From CAXBID01 sp963815305 (GTDB taxonomy: Bacteria; Bacteroidota; Bacteroidia; Flavobacteriales; Flavobacteriaceae): a stretch of DNA of 64,000 bases. The stretch covers positions 124,001 to 188,000 of the forward strand of contig CAWFFW010000001.1 of the NCBI GenBank assembly GCA_963815305.1. The letters run 5' to 3'. The first letter of the stretch is position 1; every line of letters starts with the position of its first letter. Below, piece by piece: positions 20,480 through 30,234 of this stretch. The position numbers were made by a program, and so were the translations under genes. The notes under the pieces are model-generated. The model did no database searches. It was given only the letters and a program-made list of their open reading frames with translations, and was not told where the DNA came from.

Positions 20480-21349
20480 ATGTCAAATATTGAAACCGTT
20501 ATTCCAGAACGTGCAGCAAGTGTAGGTAATTTTATGGTGGGCCGATTGCTACCGTTTAGAAAAAGAAGAATGGTAGGTCCGTTTGCCTTTATAGATCATA
20601 TGGGGCCAGTACATATGAAAGCAGGTGAAAATCTAAACGTTCCTGCTCATCCTCACATAGGTTTATCAACACTCACATTTCTTTTTGAGGGTAATTTAGT
20701 GCATAAAGATAGTTTGGGTACAGAAATAGAAATAAAGCCTGGAGCTGTAAACTGGATGACCGCAGGGCGTGGTGTTTCACATTCTGAGAGGTCGCCACTC
20801 AGACTACGCGATCAAGAAAAAACATTACACGGTTTACAAATATGGGTGGCGTTACCCAAAGAACTGGAAGAAATGGAACCGTCTTTCAGTCATACATCCG
20901 AAGATGAAATTCCTAGTTGGGAACAAAATGGATTACAGTTTAAACTTATAGCTGGTGAAGTACTAGGAAGAAAATCACCAGTGCCAGTTCATAGTGAGCT
21001 TTTTTTTATTGAGATAAAAAGTAGTTCAAAGCAGAAAATTAATTTAGGAAATGATTTATTCGGAGAGATCGGACTTTATATCTTGAACGGAAAAATATAT
21101 AATAATGAACATACCTACGAGCCAAGGCAAATACTGGTAACCAATGATAGTAACTTATGTGAATTTGAAATCGAGGCAAATTCAACAGTCTATGTTTTTG
21201 GTGGAAAACCATTTCCTGAAGAGCGAACTATAAATTGGAATTTTGTTTCTTCCGATAAATCATTAATTCAAAAAGCCAGAGATGACTGGAAGGCTCAAAA
21301 TTTTCCTAAGGTTCCAGGCGAGACAGAATATGTTCCCTTACCATCATAA
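20480..21349 (+). CDS. Pirin family protein
   Basis: A 289-aa bicupin. The metal site of the N-terminal cupin is visible as P-A-H-P-H-I-G near residue 54 (two His) and G-R-G-V-S-H-S-E-R near 97 (third His and Glu). The conserved F-A-F-I-D-H-M-G-P segment precedes it. Pirins bind iron and in some bacteria act as quercetin dioxygenases or redox sensors; which applies here is not known. The gene converges on the oxidoreductase gene with only 7 bp between stops. Confidence 0.88.
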   Translation: MSNIETVIPERAASVGNFMVGRLLPFRKRRMVGPFAFIDHMGPVHMKAGENLNVPAHPHIGLSTLTFLFEGNLVHKDSLGTEIEIKPGAVNWMTAGRGVSHSERSPLRLRDQEKTLHGLQIWVALPKELEEMEPSFSHTSEDEIPSWEQNGLQFKLIAGEVLGRKSPVPVHSELFFIEIKSSSKQKINLGNDLFGEIGLYILNGKIYNNEHTYEPRQILVTNDSNLCEFEIEANSTVYVFGGKPFPEERTINWNFVSSDKSLIQKARDDWKAQNFPKVPGETEYVPLPS

Positions 21350-21356
21350 TTTTACT

Positions 21357-22988
21357 CTAAATAATTTCCGATAGAAACTGATGTACTTGGCTCACCGCCA
21401 TTGATCCTTCGCCTACTGCAGAGGCTACCCTTTTTACAGAACCATTTCTTACATCACCTACAGCAAAAAAGCCTGGAATACTCGTCTCTAGTGATTGAGG
21501 TTTTCTTTTAGTATAAATATCATAAGATGAGACCTCAAAGTTCTCAAGTGCAAACCCTGTTAGAATAAACCCATTTTTATCTGTAGTAACCAAATTATCC
21601 AACCATTCTGTACAAGGTTTGGCACCTATAAAAGTAAAAAGGTTTGCTATTGGGTATTCTTGATTTTTACCTTTTGTAGTAATTTCTATAGATTCCAAAA
21701 CACCGTTGCCATTTAATTTGGTTACTTCAGAATGTAACACAACTTCAATAGTATTTGAAGACGCTATACGTTTCACAAGATATTCACTCATCTTACTTTC
21801 TAAGTTGTCACCACGCAAAATTATCAAGATTTTTTCAGCATATTGTGCTAAAAAGAGAGCAGCCTGTCCTGCGCTATTTCCACCACCTACAATTCCTATA
21901 AGCTCATTTCTACAAGATTGAACATTCATTCCCGTAGCAGAATAATAAATACCGCTGCCCTCAAAGTCTTCAATATTTTTTATAGGTAATTTTCGATAAG
22001 AAGCGCCAGTCGCTGTAATAATTGATTTTGTCTTTATTTCTTTGCCATTAGTAGCACATAGTAAGAAAAAATCACCGGTATATTTAATACTTGTTGCTTT
22101 ATGTGGTATCGATATATTACAACCAAATTTTTGAGCTTGAACATATGCTCTGTTGGCAAGCTCACTACCAGATATACCAGAAGGGAAACCTAAATAATTT
22201 TCAATTTTCGAACTTTTTCCTGCTTGGCCGCCAGGACTATTGCCATCAATAGTCACAGTCTTTAATCCTTCTGAAGCAGCGTAAACACTTGCAGCTAATC
22301 CTGCTGGTCCTGCACCAACAACCAAAACATCAAATATTTCATCTTCAAAACTCATTAAAACGCCTGTCTCTGTAGCAAGCTGTTCAATTGTTGGATTTTT
22401 ACAGACTTTGCTAGTAGCTGTTATTACGATAGGTAAGTCAGATGCATTGATATCAAAATTTTTAAGTAATTCTTGAGCCTTTTCTGAGGTTTTGATATCA
22501 AGATAATTGTGCCATATATGGTTCTTTTCTAAAAAGTCTCGTATTGCATATGTTTCTTTAGAGCTATTTGAGCCTATCAGGATTAATCCGCCAGTTATTT
22601 CATTTAAAACAACTTCTTGTCTAAGAAAAAATGCCTTTAACAGTATGGCACTTATTTCGCTATATCTAGATATGACATCCCTTAGATTTTTGGCTCTAAC
22701 CCTTAAAAGTTCTGTCCCAGGTTGAGCATCTGCATCAAATGGTGCGCCACGACTAGACAACAAACTGCTATCGCCTGTAAATTCAAATTTACCGTGTTCG
22801 ACAATTAAGCTGTTGCTGTCGTAAGGGTTGGTAATCTTTACGGAACCTTTTAATATTATAAAAAAGTCGTAGGTATTATCCCCTAGAGTAAAAATACGCT
22901 CTTCTTTTTCAAACAGCTCTACAGTACCAAATTCTTTAAGTTGATTAATTTGTTTTTGGTTTAATTCTGGAAATCTTGGATCGTTCAT
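21357..22988 (-). CDS. cNMP-binding domain fused to a thioredoxin-reductase-like flavoprotein
   Basis: A 543-aa cytoplasmic protein in three parts. Residues 1-130 form a cyclic-nucleotide/effector-binding domain (segment I-L-K-G-S-V-K-I-T). Residues about 135-215 look like a glutaredoxin-fold segment without a C-x-x-C. From 220 the FAD domain opens with V-V-G-A-G-P-A-G-L-A, followed by P-G-G-Q-A-G and I-E-N-Y-L-G-F-P, and the NAD(P)H domain has G-G-G-N-S-A-G-Q-A-A near 368. The redox-active C-x-x-C of true thioredoxin reductases is absent, as in the ferredoxin/flavodoxin-reductase-like relatives, so thioredoxin is probably not the substrate. It converges on pirin, and both could respond to redox stress. 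Confidence 0.8.
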   Translation of the reverse strand: MNDPRFPELNQKQINQLKEFGTVELFEKEERIFTLGDNTYDFFIILKGSVKITNPYDSNSLIVEHGKFEFTGDSSLLSSRGAPFDADAQPGTELLRVRAKNLRDVISRYSEISAILLKAFFLRQEVVLNEITGGLILIGSNSSKETYAIRDFLEKNHIWHNYLDIKTSEKAQELLKNFDINASDLPIVITATSKVCKNPTIEQLATETGVLMSFEDEIFDVLVVGAGPAGLAASVYAASEGLKTVTIDGNSPGGQAGKSSKIENYLGFPSGISGSELANRAYVQAQKFGCNISIPHKATSIKYTGDFFLLCATNGKEIKTKSIITATGASYRKLPIKNIEDFEGSGIYYSATGMNVQSCRNELIGIVGGGNSAGQAALFLAQYAEKILIILRGDNLESKMSEYLVKRIASSNTIEVVLHSEVTKLNGNGVLESIEITTKGKNQEYPIANLFTFIGAKPCTEWLDNLVTTDKNGFILTGFALENFEVSSYDIYTKRKPQSLETSIPGFFAVGDVRNGSVKRVASAVGEGSMAVSQVHQFLSEII

Positions 22989-23232
22989 TTATCATCTTTA
23001 CCGTTCTACAATGGCTCTACTTATTGCATATAAACCGCAAATAATTTATATGAATATAGTCTTTCAAAATACCTGAATTTTTACTTCATAAGGAATCACT
23101 AATTAAAGTTTAAATGGCACTTATTTATCTGTATTGCAATTGTTGAAAAAAGTCATATCAAATCTTTAAAATGTGTAATAGTCAACCAGCCTGATTTTAA
23201 GAACTTGAAAATTATTCTTAATAAAATTAATT

Positions 23233-26200
23233 ATGTTCAACAAACTCAATATTCAAAAACTCTTACTTAAATACGGTAAGAGGGTCTTTATAGCTCTTAT
23301 TACATTATTATTTTTAGGTAGTTGTGCAACGAAGAAAGAACAAATCTCAAAAGACATTGTCATTCTTCCTCAGTCTACCGAAATCCCTACCCATACTTTT
23401 TTTATATCAGGTGGTTATGGTAATGATTCCGCTTTCGCGAAAGCGGAAACTTTACAACGTTTAGAAAATGAGTTAAAAAAGGCATCACAAAATAGCACCC
23501 TTATTTTTACTGGTAATAATGTATCTGATAGTACCGACTCAATTGATAAAGACTTAAGACTCTTACAGAAGCAGTTAGATGTCACTTCAGGTTTTGCTGG
23601 TAAAACTATTTTTCTTCCTGGAGAAAATGAATGGAAAAGTAAAAACACAGATAGTATAGATGTCTATGATGATTTTTTAAAAGAACAGAAAGGAGTAAAT
23701 CTTATACGAGCTTTTGAGGACAGTTGTCCATTAGAATATATTCAAATCAATGATGATTTAGATTTGATTCTTGTCAACTCAATATGGTTTATTAGTGACT
23801 GGGACCGTATTGAGGGAATGAATAAGAAATGTACAGATATTGTAAGCCCAAGAAGATTTGCAGAAGAACTGGAAGGTTATATCAATGATGGACAGGGAAA
23901 AAACATAGTAATAGCGATGCATCATCCCATTTTTAGTAACGGGAAATATGCAGGATATAATACATTAGGTAGCCAACTGTTACCACTGCCTATTCTTGGA
24001 ACACTCTATACAGGAGTGGAAGATTTGGGAGCGTTTTCGCCTAAGCATTTAAATTCTAATCGCTATTATGCCTTCCGCGCTTTGGTCTCATCCCTTGCTC
24101 AGGAATCTGATAGGATTACGTTCTTATCTGGTCACGAAAATAGCTTGCAGTATCTTTCTGGAGAAAATGGCACACAGCAAATTATTAGTAGTTCGTTATC
24201 AACTACAGAGGCTACTAGACAGACTAAAGATGCCATTACAGCCATAGGAGGAACTCTTGAGTTTACAGGAAATTATACCAATGCGGCTAATGGTTTTGCA
24301 AAGCTTGACTATTTTAAGGATGGTAGCTCTAAGGTAACCTTCTTTAATTCTGATGCGAATGAAAATCCCAAAACGTTTAATGTTCTAGAAAAGCTTGAAG
24401 ATAGCGCATACATTAATTCATTCCCGCCAGTTCAAAATAAAACAAAAAAGACGGCCATTCTCGAAGATAAAGAACCACTTCATAAGTCTGGAATCTATAA
24501 GCTATTTTGGGGCGATCGTTACCGTTCTTATTATGGGAAAGAAATAACAGCAAATGTTGCAGATTTAACTCAGCTACACGGTGGGCTTACTGTGACAAAA
24601 AAAGGTGGAGGACACCAATCTTATTCACTACGTTTAGAAGATGCCCAAGGCAAAGAATATGCAATGCGTTCTTTACGCAAAAATGCCCTGCGTTTTCTCA
24701 AATTTAAGCTTAAAGGAATTGCTTACAATGAAGAAAGTTACGAGTCTTCAGGGGTGGAGGAATTGACCTCAGATTTCTTTACATCATCTCATCCTTTTAT
24801 GCAACTAGTTATTAACCCAATGGCAGAAGCTAGTGCTATAAATCACGCATCAACCCAGCTGTACTACGTTCCTAAACAAGAAACGCTAGGAAAATATAAT
24901 AATGAATTTGGAGATGAACTTTACTTTATTGAAGAACGTCCTTCTGATGGTCACGTAAATTATGAAGGATATACACGCACGTTTTCTAATACAGATGGCA
25001 AAATTACAGATTTTGAAAGCACAACTGATATGCTGGAAAAAATCAAAAAAGATGAATCTTATGTAATTAATGAACGAGCCCATATAAGAGCTCGGATTTT
25101 TGATATGTTAATAGGAGATTGGGATAGACACGAAGATCAATGGCGTTGGGCAGAAGTAGAAAAATCAAATGGTATAAAAGAATTTCAATCTATACCGCGT
25201 GATAGAGATGGATCCTTCGCAAAATTTGACGGGATAGGCATTCCTCTAATACAATTGGTAATGCCAGACACGCGTTTTTGGCAGACTTATGACAGCGATA
25301 TCAAAAGTGTAAAGTGGTTTAATGCTGAAGGGAATAATCTTGATAGAGCATTATTTACGGGACTCGATGCTCAAGTATGGACTGAAGAGGCTAAGTACAT
25401 TCAAAATAATTTAACGGATGAAATTATCGATAGCGCATTTTTAGGATTACCTAAGGAAACTCAAGATGAAACTGCGGCATTATTCAAAACTAAGCTTAAG
25501 GAAAGACTCAAAAATCTGGATCAATTTGCAACAGAATACGGAGAATATCTCGATAAAACAGTTGCTATACACGCGACTAACAAAGATGACCGTATTGAAG
25601 TATTTAGAATGGGTGATGGTAAAACCAGAGTTGTGATAAAGAGAATCCTCAATAATGAAGAAAACGAACTCTTTTATGATCGCACGTTTGATAAGAAAAC
25701 CACGAAGGAAGTATGGATTTACGGTTTAAACGATGAGGATGTTTTCAAAGTGTATGGTCAAAATGGAAGTAATGTATTTGTCAGGATTATTGGTGGCTAT
25801 GGGAATGACATCTATGACATACAAAATAAGAGTCATCTAAAGATTTACGATTACGATTATGAAGAATCATCATTTCAAGATAAAAAACCGAGTACTTTTT
25901 TAAGTGATAATTATGAGGTAAATACATTCCATTGGCGATATTTTAATGAGAATAATAATGTCCTATTACCAAACCTAGGTTTTAGGACAGATGATGGTAT
26001 AGTCATCGGATTAACAGATACGTACACCGTCAATGGATTTAATGGAAATCCTTTTAGACAAAAACATACCGTATCTGCAAAATACTATTCAGAGTTTCAA
26101 GGTTTCGATGTGAGTTATTCAGGAATTTGGGCTAATCTTTTTCCCAAATGGAATTTTGAATTGGATGCTTACGCCACTAACAACAGATACTCTACTAATT

Positions 26201-26976
26201 TTTTCGGCTTCGGAAATGATACTCAGAATCTAGAGGATGATTTAGATAGAGATTTTTATCGCTCAAGAATGCGACAGTATAATATAAAGGCAGGGATTGC
26301 ATACCGAACTTTACGTATAAAGGCACTTTACGAAAATTGGAAAGTTGATGAAATTGGCACACGATTATTCACAAGGGAAAACCTAGGTAATGATGTGTTT
26401 GACAGTCAATCTTATGTAGGTGGAGAGGTTTCATTGCAATATCAAAATGATGATGCAAACGATTTTCCTACACGAGCTTTCTATGTGAGTTTTACTGGAG
26501 GTTACAAGGCAAATACAGAACTCAGCGAGAATAAATTTGGGTATGCGCAATTACAGCTCTCTGCAGCTAAAAAGTTAATCCCATCTGGTAATTTGGTGTT
26601 GAGCACTTTTCTTGAAGGAAAAACCAATTTAGGTGATGATTTCTTTTATTACCACGCACCATCATTAGGCGGAAACAATGGGTTGCGAGGCTTTAGAGAT
26701 GAGCGTTTTACAGGAAAAACCTATTTCTACCAAAGTTCAGATGTACGCCTGAGACTAAAACGATATAACACAGCAGCCTTACCTATTACTGTAGGACTCT
26801 ACGGTGGCTTCGATTATGGTAGAGTTTGGTTAAATAATGATAATTCAAATCAATGGCATACATCACAAGGCGGTGGCTTCTGGATAAGTGGTTTAAACTC
26901 TTTTGCACTAAGTGTAGCCTATTTCAATTCTGATGAAACAGATATCATACAACTTGGTTTTGGATTTGGTTTTTGA
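23233..26976 (+). CDS. Large lipoprotein: degenerate calcineurin-like phosphoesterase + kinase-like domain + Omp85-like barrel
   Basis: A 1247-aa protein with a lipobox leader (F-L-G-S-C near residue 30). Residues 45-390 resemble a metallophosphoesterase but metal-binding motifs are changed: G-N-N instead of G-D-N near 93, G-E-N-E-W instead of G-N-H-D near 130, while M-H-H-P near 229 and S-G-H-E near 301 remain. Residues about 420-790 contain G-G-G-H-Q-S-Y-S-L-R-L and, near 629, G-D-W-D-R-H-E-D-Q-W with R-D-R-D-G-S-F near 656, which resemble the catalytic and metal motifs of CotH/FAM20C-type kinases. From about 900 a surface-antigen (D15/Omp85-like) barrel ends in Q-L-G-F-G-F-G-F. The kinase-like call is inference. 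The 22-bp palindrome at 23427 is translated inside residues about 66-72. Monocistronic, upstream intergenic region 244 bp. Confidence 0.7.
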   Translation: MFNKLNIQKLLLKYGKRVFIALITLLFLGSCATKKEQISKDIVILPQSTEIPTHTFFISGGYGNDSAFAKAETLQRLENELKKASQNSTLIFTGNNVSDSTDSIDKDLRLLQKQLDVTSGFAGKTIFLPGENEWKSKNTDSIDVYDDFLKEQKGVNLIRAFEDSCPLEYIQINDDLDLILVNSIWFISDWDRIEGMNKKCTDIVSPRRFAEELEGYINDGQGKNIVIAMHHPIFSNGKYAGYNTLGSQLLPLPILGTLYTGVEDLGAFSPKHLNSNRYYAFRALVSSLAQESDRITFLSGHENSLQYLSGENGTQQIISSSLSTTEATRQTKDAITAIGGTLEFTGNYTNAANGFAKLDYFKDGSSKVTFFNSDANENPKTFNVLEKLEDSAYINSFPPVQNKTKKTAILEDKEPLHKSGIYKLFWGDRYRSYYGKEITANVADLTQLHGGLTVTKKGGGHQSYSLRLEDAQGKEYAMRSLRKNALRFLKFKLKGIAYNEESYESSGVEELTSDFFTSSHPFMQLVINPMAEASAINHASTQLYYVPKQETLGKYNNEFGDELYFIEERPSDGHVNYEGYTRTFSNTDGKITDFESTTDMLEKIKKDESYVINERAHIRARIFDMLIGDWDRHEDQWRWAEVEKSNGIKEFQSIPRDRDGSFAKFDGIGIPLIQLVMPDTRFWQTYDSDIKSVKWFNAEGNNLDRALFTGLDAQVWTEEAKYIQNNLTDEIIDSAFLGLPKETQDETAALFKTKLKERLKNLDQFATEYGEYLDKTVAIHATNKDDRIEVFRMGDGKTRVVIKRILNNEENELFYDRTFDKKTTKEVWIYGLNDEDVFKVYGQNGSNVFVRIIGGYGNDIYDIQNKSHLKIYDYDYEESSFQDKKPSTFLSDNYEVNTFHWRYFNENNNVLLPNLGFRTDDGIVIGLTDTYTVNGFNGNPFRQKHTVSAKYYSEFQGFDVSYSGIWANLFPKWNFELDAYATNNRYSTNFFGFGNDTQNLEDDLDRDFYRSRMRQYNIKAGIAYRTLRIKALYENWKVDEIGTRLFTRENLGNDVFDSQSYVGGEVSLQYQNDDANDFPTRAFYVSFTGGYKANTELSENKFGYAQLQLSAAKKLIPSGNLVLSTFLEGKTNLGDDFFYYHAPSLGGNNGLRGFRDERFTGKTYFYQSSDVRLRLKRYNTAALPITVGLYGGFDYGRVWLNNDNSNQWHTSQGGGFWISGLNSFALSVAYFNSDETDIIQLGFGFGF
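23427..23448. repeat. Third CGCTTTCGCGAAAGCG palindrome, inside a coding sequence
   Basis: TTCCGCTTTCGC plus its perfect reverse complement, 22 bp, in the frame of the phosphoesterase-like protein where it encodes S-A-F-A-K-A-E. The flanking arms (TTCC/GGAA) differ from those at 10093 (TTAC/GTAA), so only the 16-bp core is shared. Confidence 0.85.
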
Positions 26977-27229
26977 TGAGTTTACAAGGACGTATTAATC
27001 ATTGGTAAGCTAATGAAAAATAATTCCTATAAATATTATACCAAATATGGATTGACCAAAATTTGTGCAATAATATTAAATTGATTCAATGTTCAAAGTA
27101 GTTCAAGTAATCATCAAAAATGCATCGTTAAGCTGTTCTATTCCATTTTGAGAATGGTGGTGTTAGCAGTGCCAAGATGACTCTTCTAATGTTAATTCAG
27201 AAGTTAAAAAAAACAGAACTACAGATAGT

Positions 27230-28564
27230 TTAAAAATTTATGACACTGTCCAAAGCATCATCAGCATTTTTGTGAATGAAGTTAGCTTGATAATTTAAGG
27301 TAGTTTTTAAATCACTATGACGATAAAGCTTTTGTAACATTAACGGATGTATTTTATCGCCTGCGATATTTCCGAAAGTATGACGTGCAATGTGATTTGA
27401 TAAACTTTTGTCAATTTCACATTGTTTGGCAATTCTATTTAAATACTTATTGAAAAGCTTTGTTGCGTTTCGTGTTTTCGTAAAAAAAATCTTCATCGTC
27501 ATTAGGGCGGACGTTTTTTAAGAATGGAAATACATACCCTTTATTCTCATCTTTCTGATTTTTATAAAAGCTCAGAATAGTCAAACTCTTTTCTGGTCCT
27601 TTAAGACTTAACGGCTTTTCATTTTTATTCATAACATAGTATAGTCTATCATCCTTAAAATCAGACCATCTTAACTTTATAACATCCGAGACGCGTATTC
27701 CTGCAAAATAAAAAGCTGTTAACCATACATTGTGTGTATGCCAAATTGAAGAACCCGGCTCTAATTGCAAAGCCTCGATTTTCTCTACTTCATTAGAAGT
27801 AAGACCAATTTTATTACTAGTACCAATTTTAATTTTCTCTTTTCCCCCAGTGAAAGGATAATATTTAGCAGCGACAACACCATTATTAATAGCAATATTG
27901 AATAGTGTTCTTATGAAGATTAGTTGATTGGTAATGGTTCGGGTTTTTTATTTAGATACACAGAGCAGAAGGTCTTATAACGTTCTAGAAAGGCTTGGTC
28001 TATATCTTGAAATTTTAAAGTATTATTTTTCTGAAAATAATTGATTCCATCACTAAATGAATACTCAGATTTTCTGGCTTTACTAATTCTGTCCTTTCTT
28101 CTTTGTAATATAGCATCAATAACCACTTTTTTTGGTAAAGAAGATTTTAGAATTAAAAACTCTTCGATATTATACAAAATGGATAATTCTGATTTGGCTA
28201 CTGAAAATATCTTACGGTCGTACTTAGTTTTTACCCTTTCTAAAGCAACTTTAAAAAAGGATATAGAGCCGCCAGGTCCTTTTAATTTCTGTTTTACTTG
28301 TTTAGGGGTAATATTTTCATTCTTATTCTCTAAATAGACATCATTCGCTTCGGTCAATTTTTTTAATAAGAAATTATTGAGCATCTTATAATTTGGATGA
28401 CTTCGTTTAACTTTTCCAGCTACCTTGTCCCAATCTTTTTCGAGTACGTACTGACCAAGCCATTTATAATTTGTCTTATAGTTTGCACTTATTCTTATGG
28501 CTAATGGAATAGTACCATCCTTTTTAATCATATTTTTACGAAGAACAATTTTGATATTAGCCAT
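27230..28564 (-). pseudogene. Frameshifted phage/ICE-type tyrosine recombinase
   Basis: Three frame segments together give a Bacteroidota-type integrase. The N-terminal arm-binding and SAM-like core-binding parts lie at 28564-27920. The catalytic domain continues in another frame with G-I-R-V-S-D-V-I-K-L-R-W-S-D-F (first catalytic Arg), then shifts again near a run of eight T/A at 27480-27488, and ends with H-I-A-R-H-T-F-G-N and L-Y-R-H-S-D-L-K-T-T-L-N-Y (His-x-x-Arg, His, catalytic Tyr). All catalytic residues survive but two frameshifts (near 27920 and near 27485) break the protein. It lies 160 bp from the tRNA fragment at 28726 and is not an integron IntI: I see no IntI-specific insertion. 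Confidence 0.85.
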
Positions 28565-28725
28565 TACTTATCATTTAACAATGATAAAGATACAAAAAAC
28601 CAGTACAGAATAAGTACAGAATAACTTGATTTCAATTGTATATAATTGACTTTAAATAATATTTTTATTTCATAAATCATTGATTTTGAGCGGTTTTATG
28701 TTAAATCGATATACATAAGGACTAA

Positions 28726-28771
28726 GCTCATAACCCGAAGGTCACTGGTTCGAGTCCAGTTCCCGCTACTA
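28726..28771 (+). other. Displaced 3' part of a tRNA gene with CAT anticodon (att site)
   Basis: The sequence runs GCTCATAACCCGAAGGTC, then a T-arm ACTGG-TTCGAGT-CCAGT and an acceptor strand TCCCGCT followed by A. The anticodon loop CTCATAA is present, but the bases before it (CTAAG) do not pair with CCCGA, so the 5' half is missing. This is the usual scar left when an element inserts at the 3' end of a tRNA gene, and the integrase relic lies beside it. With this orientation the element lies to the left and the intact tRNA(Met/Ile-CAT) should be further left, but I did not find it in the window. Confidence 0.8.
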
Positions 28772-28779
28772 GAAAAATC

Positions 28780-28810
28780 AAGCCTTCTCAGAAATGTGAA
28801 GGTTTTTTTA
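28780..28810 (+). terminator. Intrinsic terminator after the tRNA fragment
   Basis: CCTTC at 28783-28787 pairs with GAAGG at 28798-28802, followed by seven T. It is probably the original terminator of the tRNA gene, carried with the displaced 3' end. Confidence 0.65.
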
Positions 28811-28951
28811 TTTCAATGGGTACAGAATAAAGCTGTTTTTCTTCGATTAAGTAGCATTTGTTATTATTTAATTTCATTTAGTATGTTAAATAAAAATTTG
28901 GACTATTTTTTTTCTATAAAAATTGAAGAATTGAGCGTTATTGTTCAAAAT

Positions 28952-29426
28952 ATATACTTTCTGGTTCGGTAATGGATCTCCACGATGGTTCTGCACTTTT
29001 AGGTGCACTACTAATTGTGGTGAGTACAGGACAAGCTGTTCAGACCGATTTAGACGGAAAGTTTAGTATCCCAAAACTTTGTGAAGACTCATATAACATA
29101 AAGGTTTCTCATTCTTTTTGTAAAGCAAAGATGTATACTGTAATATCTCTAGCAATACAATAAAAAAATTCCGTTTAGAGTAACATTTGAAAGAATTAAA
29201 TGAAGTAACTATTAAATGTAAGGGCTACCTTAATGATACAGAAATGCTCTTTGAAAATAAAATTTCAAAAGAAAAATTAGAACGTTTTAGTTGAGGTACT
29301 CTTGGCGATGCCCTCCAAACTATAAGTGGCGTATCGTCATTAAATACTGGAGATACTATGGTCAAGCCTCTCATTAATGGATTGCATAGCAGCCGAATAA
29401 TAATTTATCTTTTAAAAATCATGTAA
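28952..29426 (+). pseudogene. Relic of a TonB-dependent receptor N-terminus
   Basis: A carboxypeptidase-regulatory-like segment (L-S-G-S-V-M-D-L-H-D-G-S then L-L-G-A and T-D-L-D-G-K-F-S-I-P) is followed after frameshifts by H-L-K-E-L-N-E-V-T and the plug signature T-L-G-D-A-L-Q-T-I-S-G-V near 29300, then P-L-I-N-G-L-H-S-S-R-I. At least one internal stop (TGA near 29292) and frame changes are present, and the barrel is missing. The relic ends at the stop of the AraC gene. It shows that a receptor was deleted at this junction. Confidence 0.75.
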
Positions 29427-30234
29427 TCTTTCCTCTTATTCTTTTTTTTAGCTCAGTAGGTGTCATCTCAGTTTGTGTTTTTATAAACCTAGAATAAGAA
29501 GACGGAGAATCAAAATTTAACCCAAAGGCAATCTCCTTATGACTTAATTTTCCAAGTAGAAAAAGTCTTTTGATTTCAATGATAAGCAGTTCATTAATAA
29601 TACTAGAAGGGCTTTTACCAAAATGTTTTTTTACTTCTATCTCTAATTTATTGATATTGGTATCAAGAAGTTGTGCATATCCTTTTACCAATCGGATCTC
29701 ACGAAAATTTCCATGAGCCAACCACATAAATTCATAAGGCAAATCTTGTTTCTTATAGAGCTTGGGCTTATCAGGAACACAGTCTAAAAACTCAAAAAAG
29801 ACCAGTCCAAACCACTTTTGTAATTTTTGAAATTGAAAATTACCCGAAGATTCATATAGCTCTTTTAGCTTTTCAAAATAGGAATATAACTTTTCAAATT
29901 GGGATAAAGTTAAATTGATTTTGTGATTTGTTTGAAGCCTAAAGAACCAGTCTAACAAGGAAGGTGCTATACTCAATTCTAGAAACGACTTGGTAAACTG
30001 AATGAATATGCCATTTTCTTCCGGATGTTTTTTTAAAAGACGTAATTGTCCTGGCGTTATAATGAAAGCACTATGATTTGATATGTCGTATTCTTTAAAA
30101 TCAATTATTTGGCATCCCCCTTGTCCAATCTTAAAGAGTAGAATTTCAAAATAATCACGCCTATGTAGTTCTATAAATTCATCTGGATGTTTATTATTAA
30201 TACAATTAACGGTTATTGAAAATTCTTGATGCAT
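29419..30234 (-). CDS. AraC family transcriptional regulator
   Basis: A 271-aa protein with an N-terminal cupin-like sensing domain (segment F-E-I-L-L-F-K-I-G-Q-G-G) and a C-terminal double helix-turn-helix (residues about 170-265) ending in the typical F-D-S-P-S-S-Y-S-R-F-I-K and M-T-P-T-E-L-K-K segments. It may once have controlled the TonB receptor whose relic overlaps its 3' end. Target now unknown. Confidence 0.85.
   Translation of the reverse strand: MHQEFSITVNCINNKHPDEFIELHRRDYFEILLFKIGQGGCQIIDFKEYDISNHSAFIITPGQLRLLKKHPEENGIFIQFTKSFLELSIAPSLLDWFFRLQTNHKINLTLSQFEKLYSYFEKLKELYESSGNFQFQKLQKWFGLVFFEFLDCVPDKPKLYKKQDLPYEFMWLAHGNFREIRLVKGYAQLLDTNINKLEIEVKKHFGKSPSSIINELLIIEIKRLFLLGKLSHKEIAFGLNFDSPSSYSRFIKTQTEMTPTELKKRIRGKIT

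Noticed and set aside
27230..28564. Integron integrase (IntI) for the array
   Set aside because: The protein is a phage/ICE-type Bacteroidota integrase with arm-binding domain, is frameshifted, and pairs with a tRNA attachment scar.
28726..28771. A functional tRNA gene
   Set aside because: The bases before the anticodon loop do not pair with CCCGA and no D-arm or 5' acceptor strand is present.
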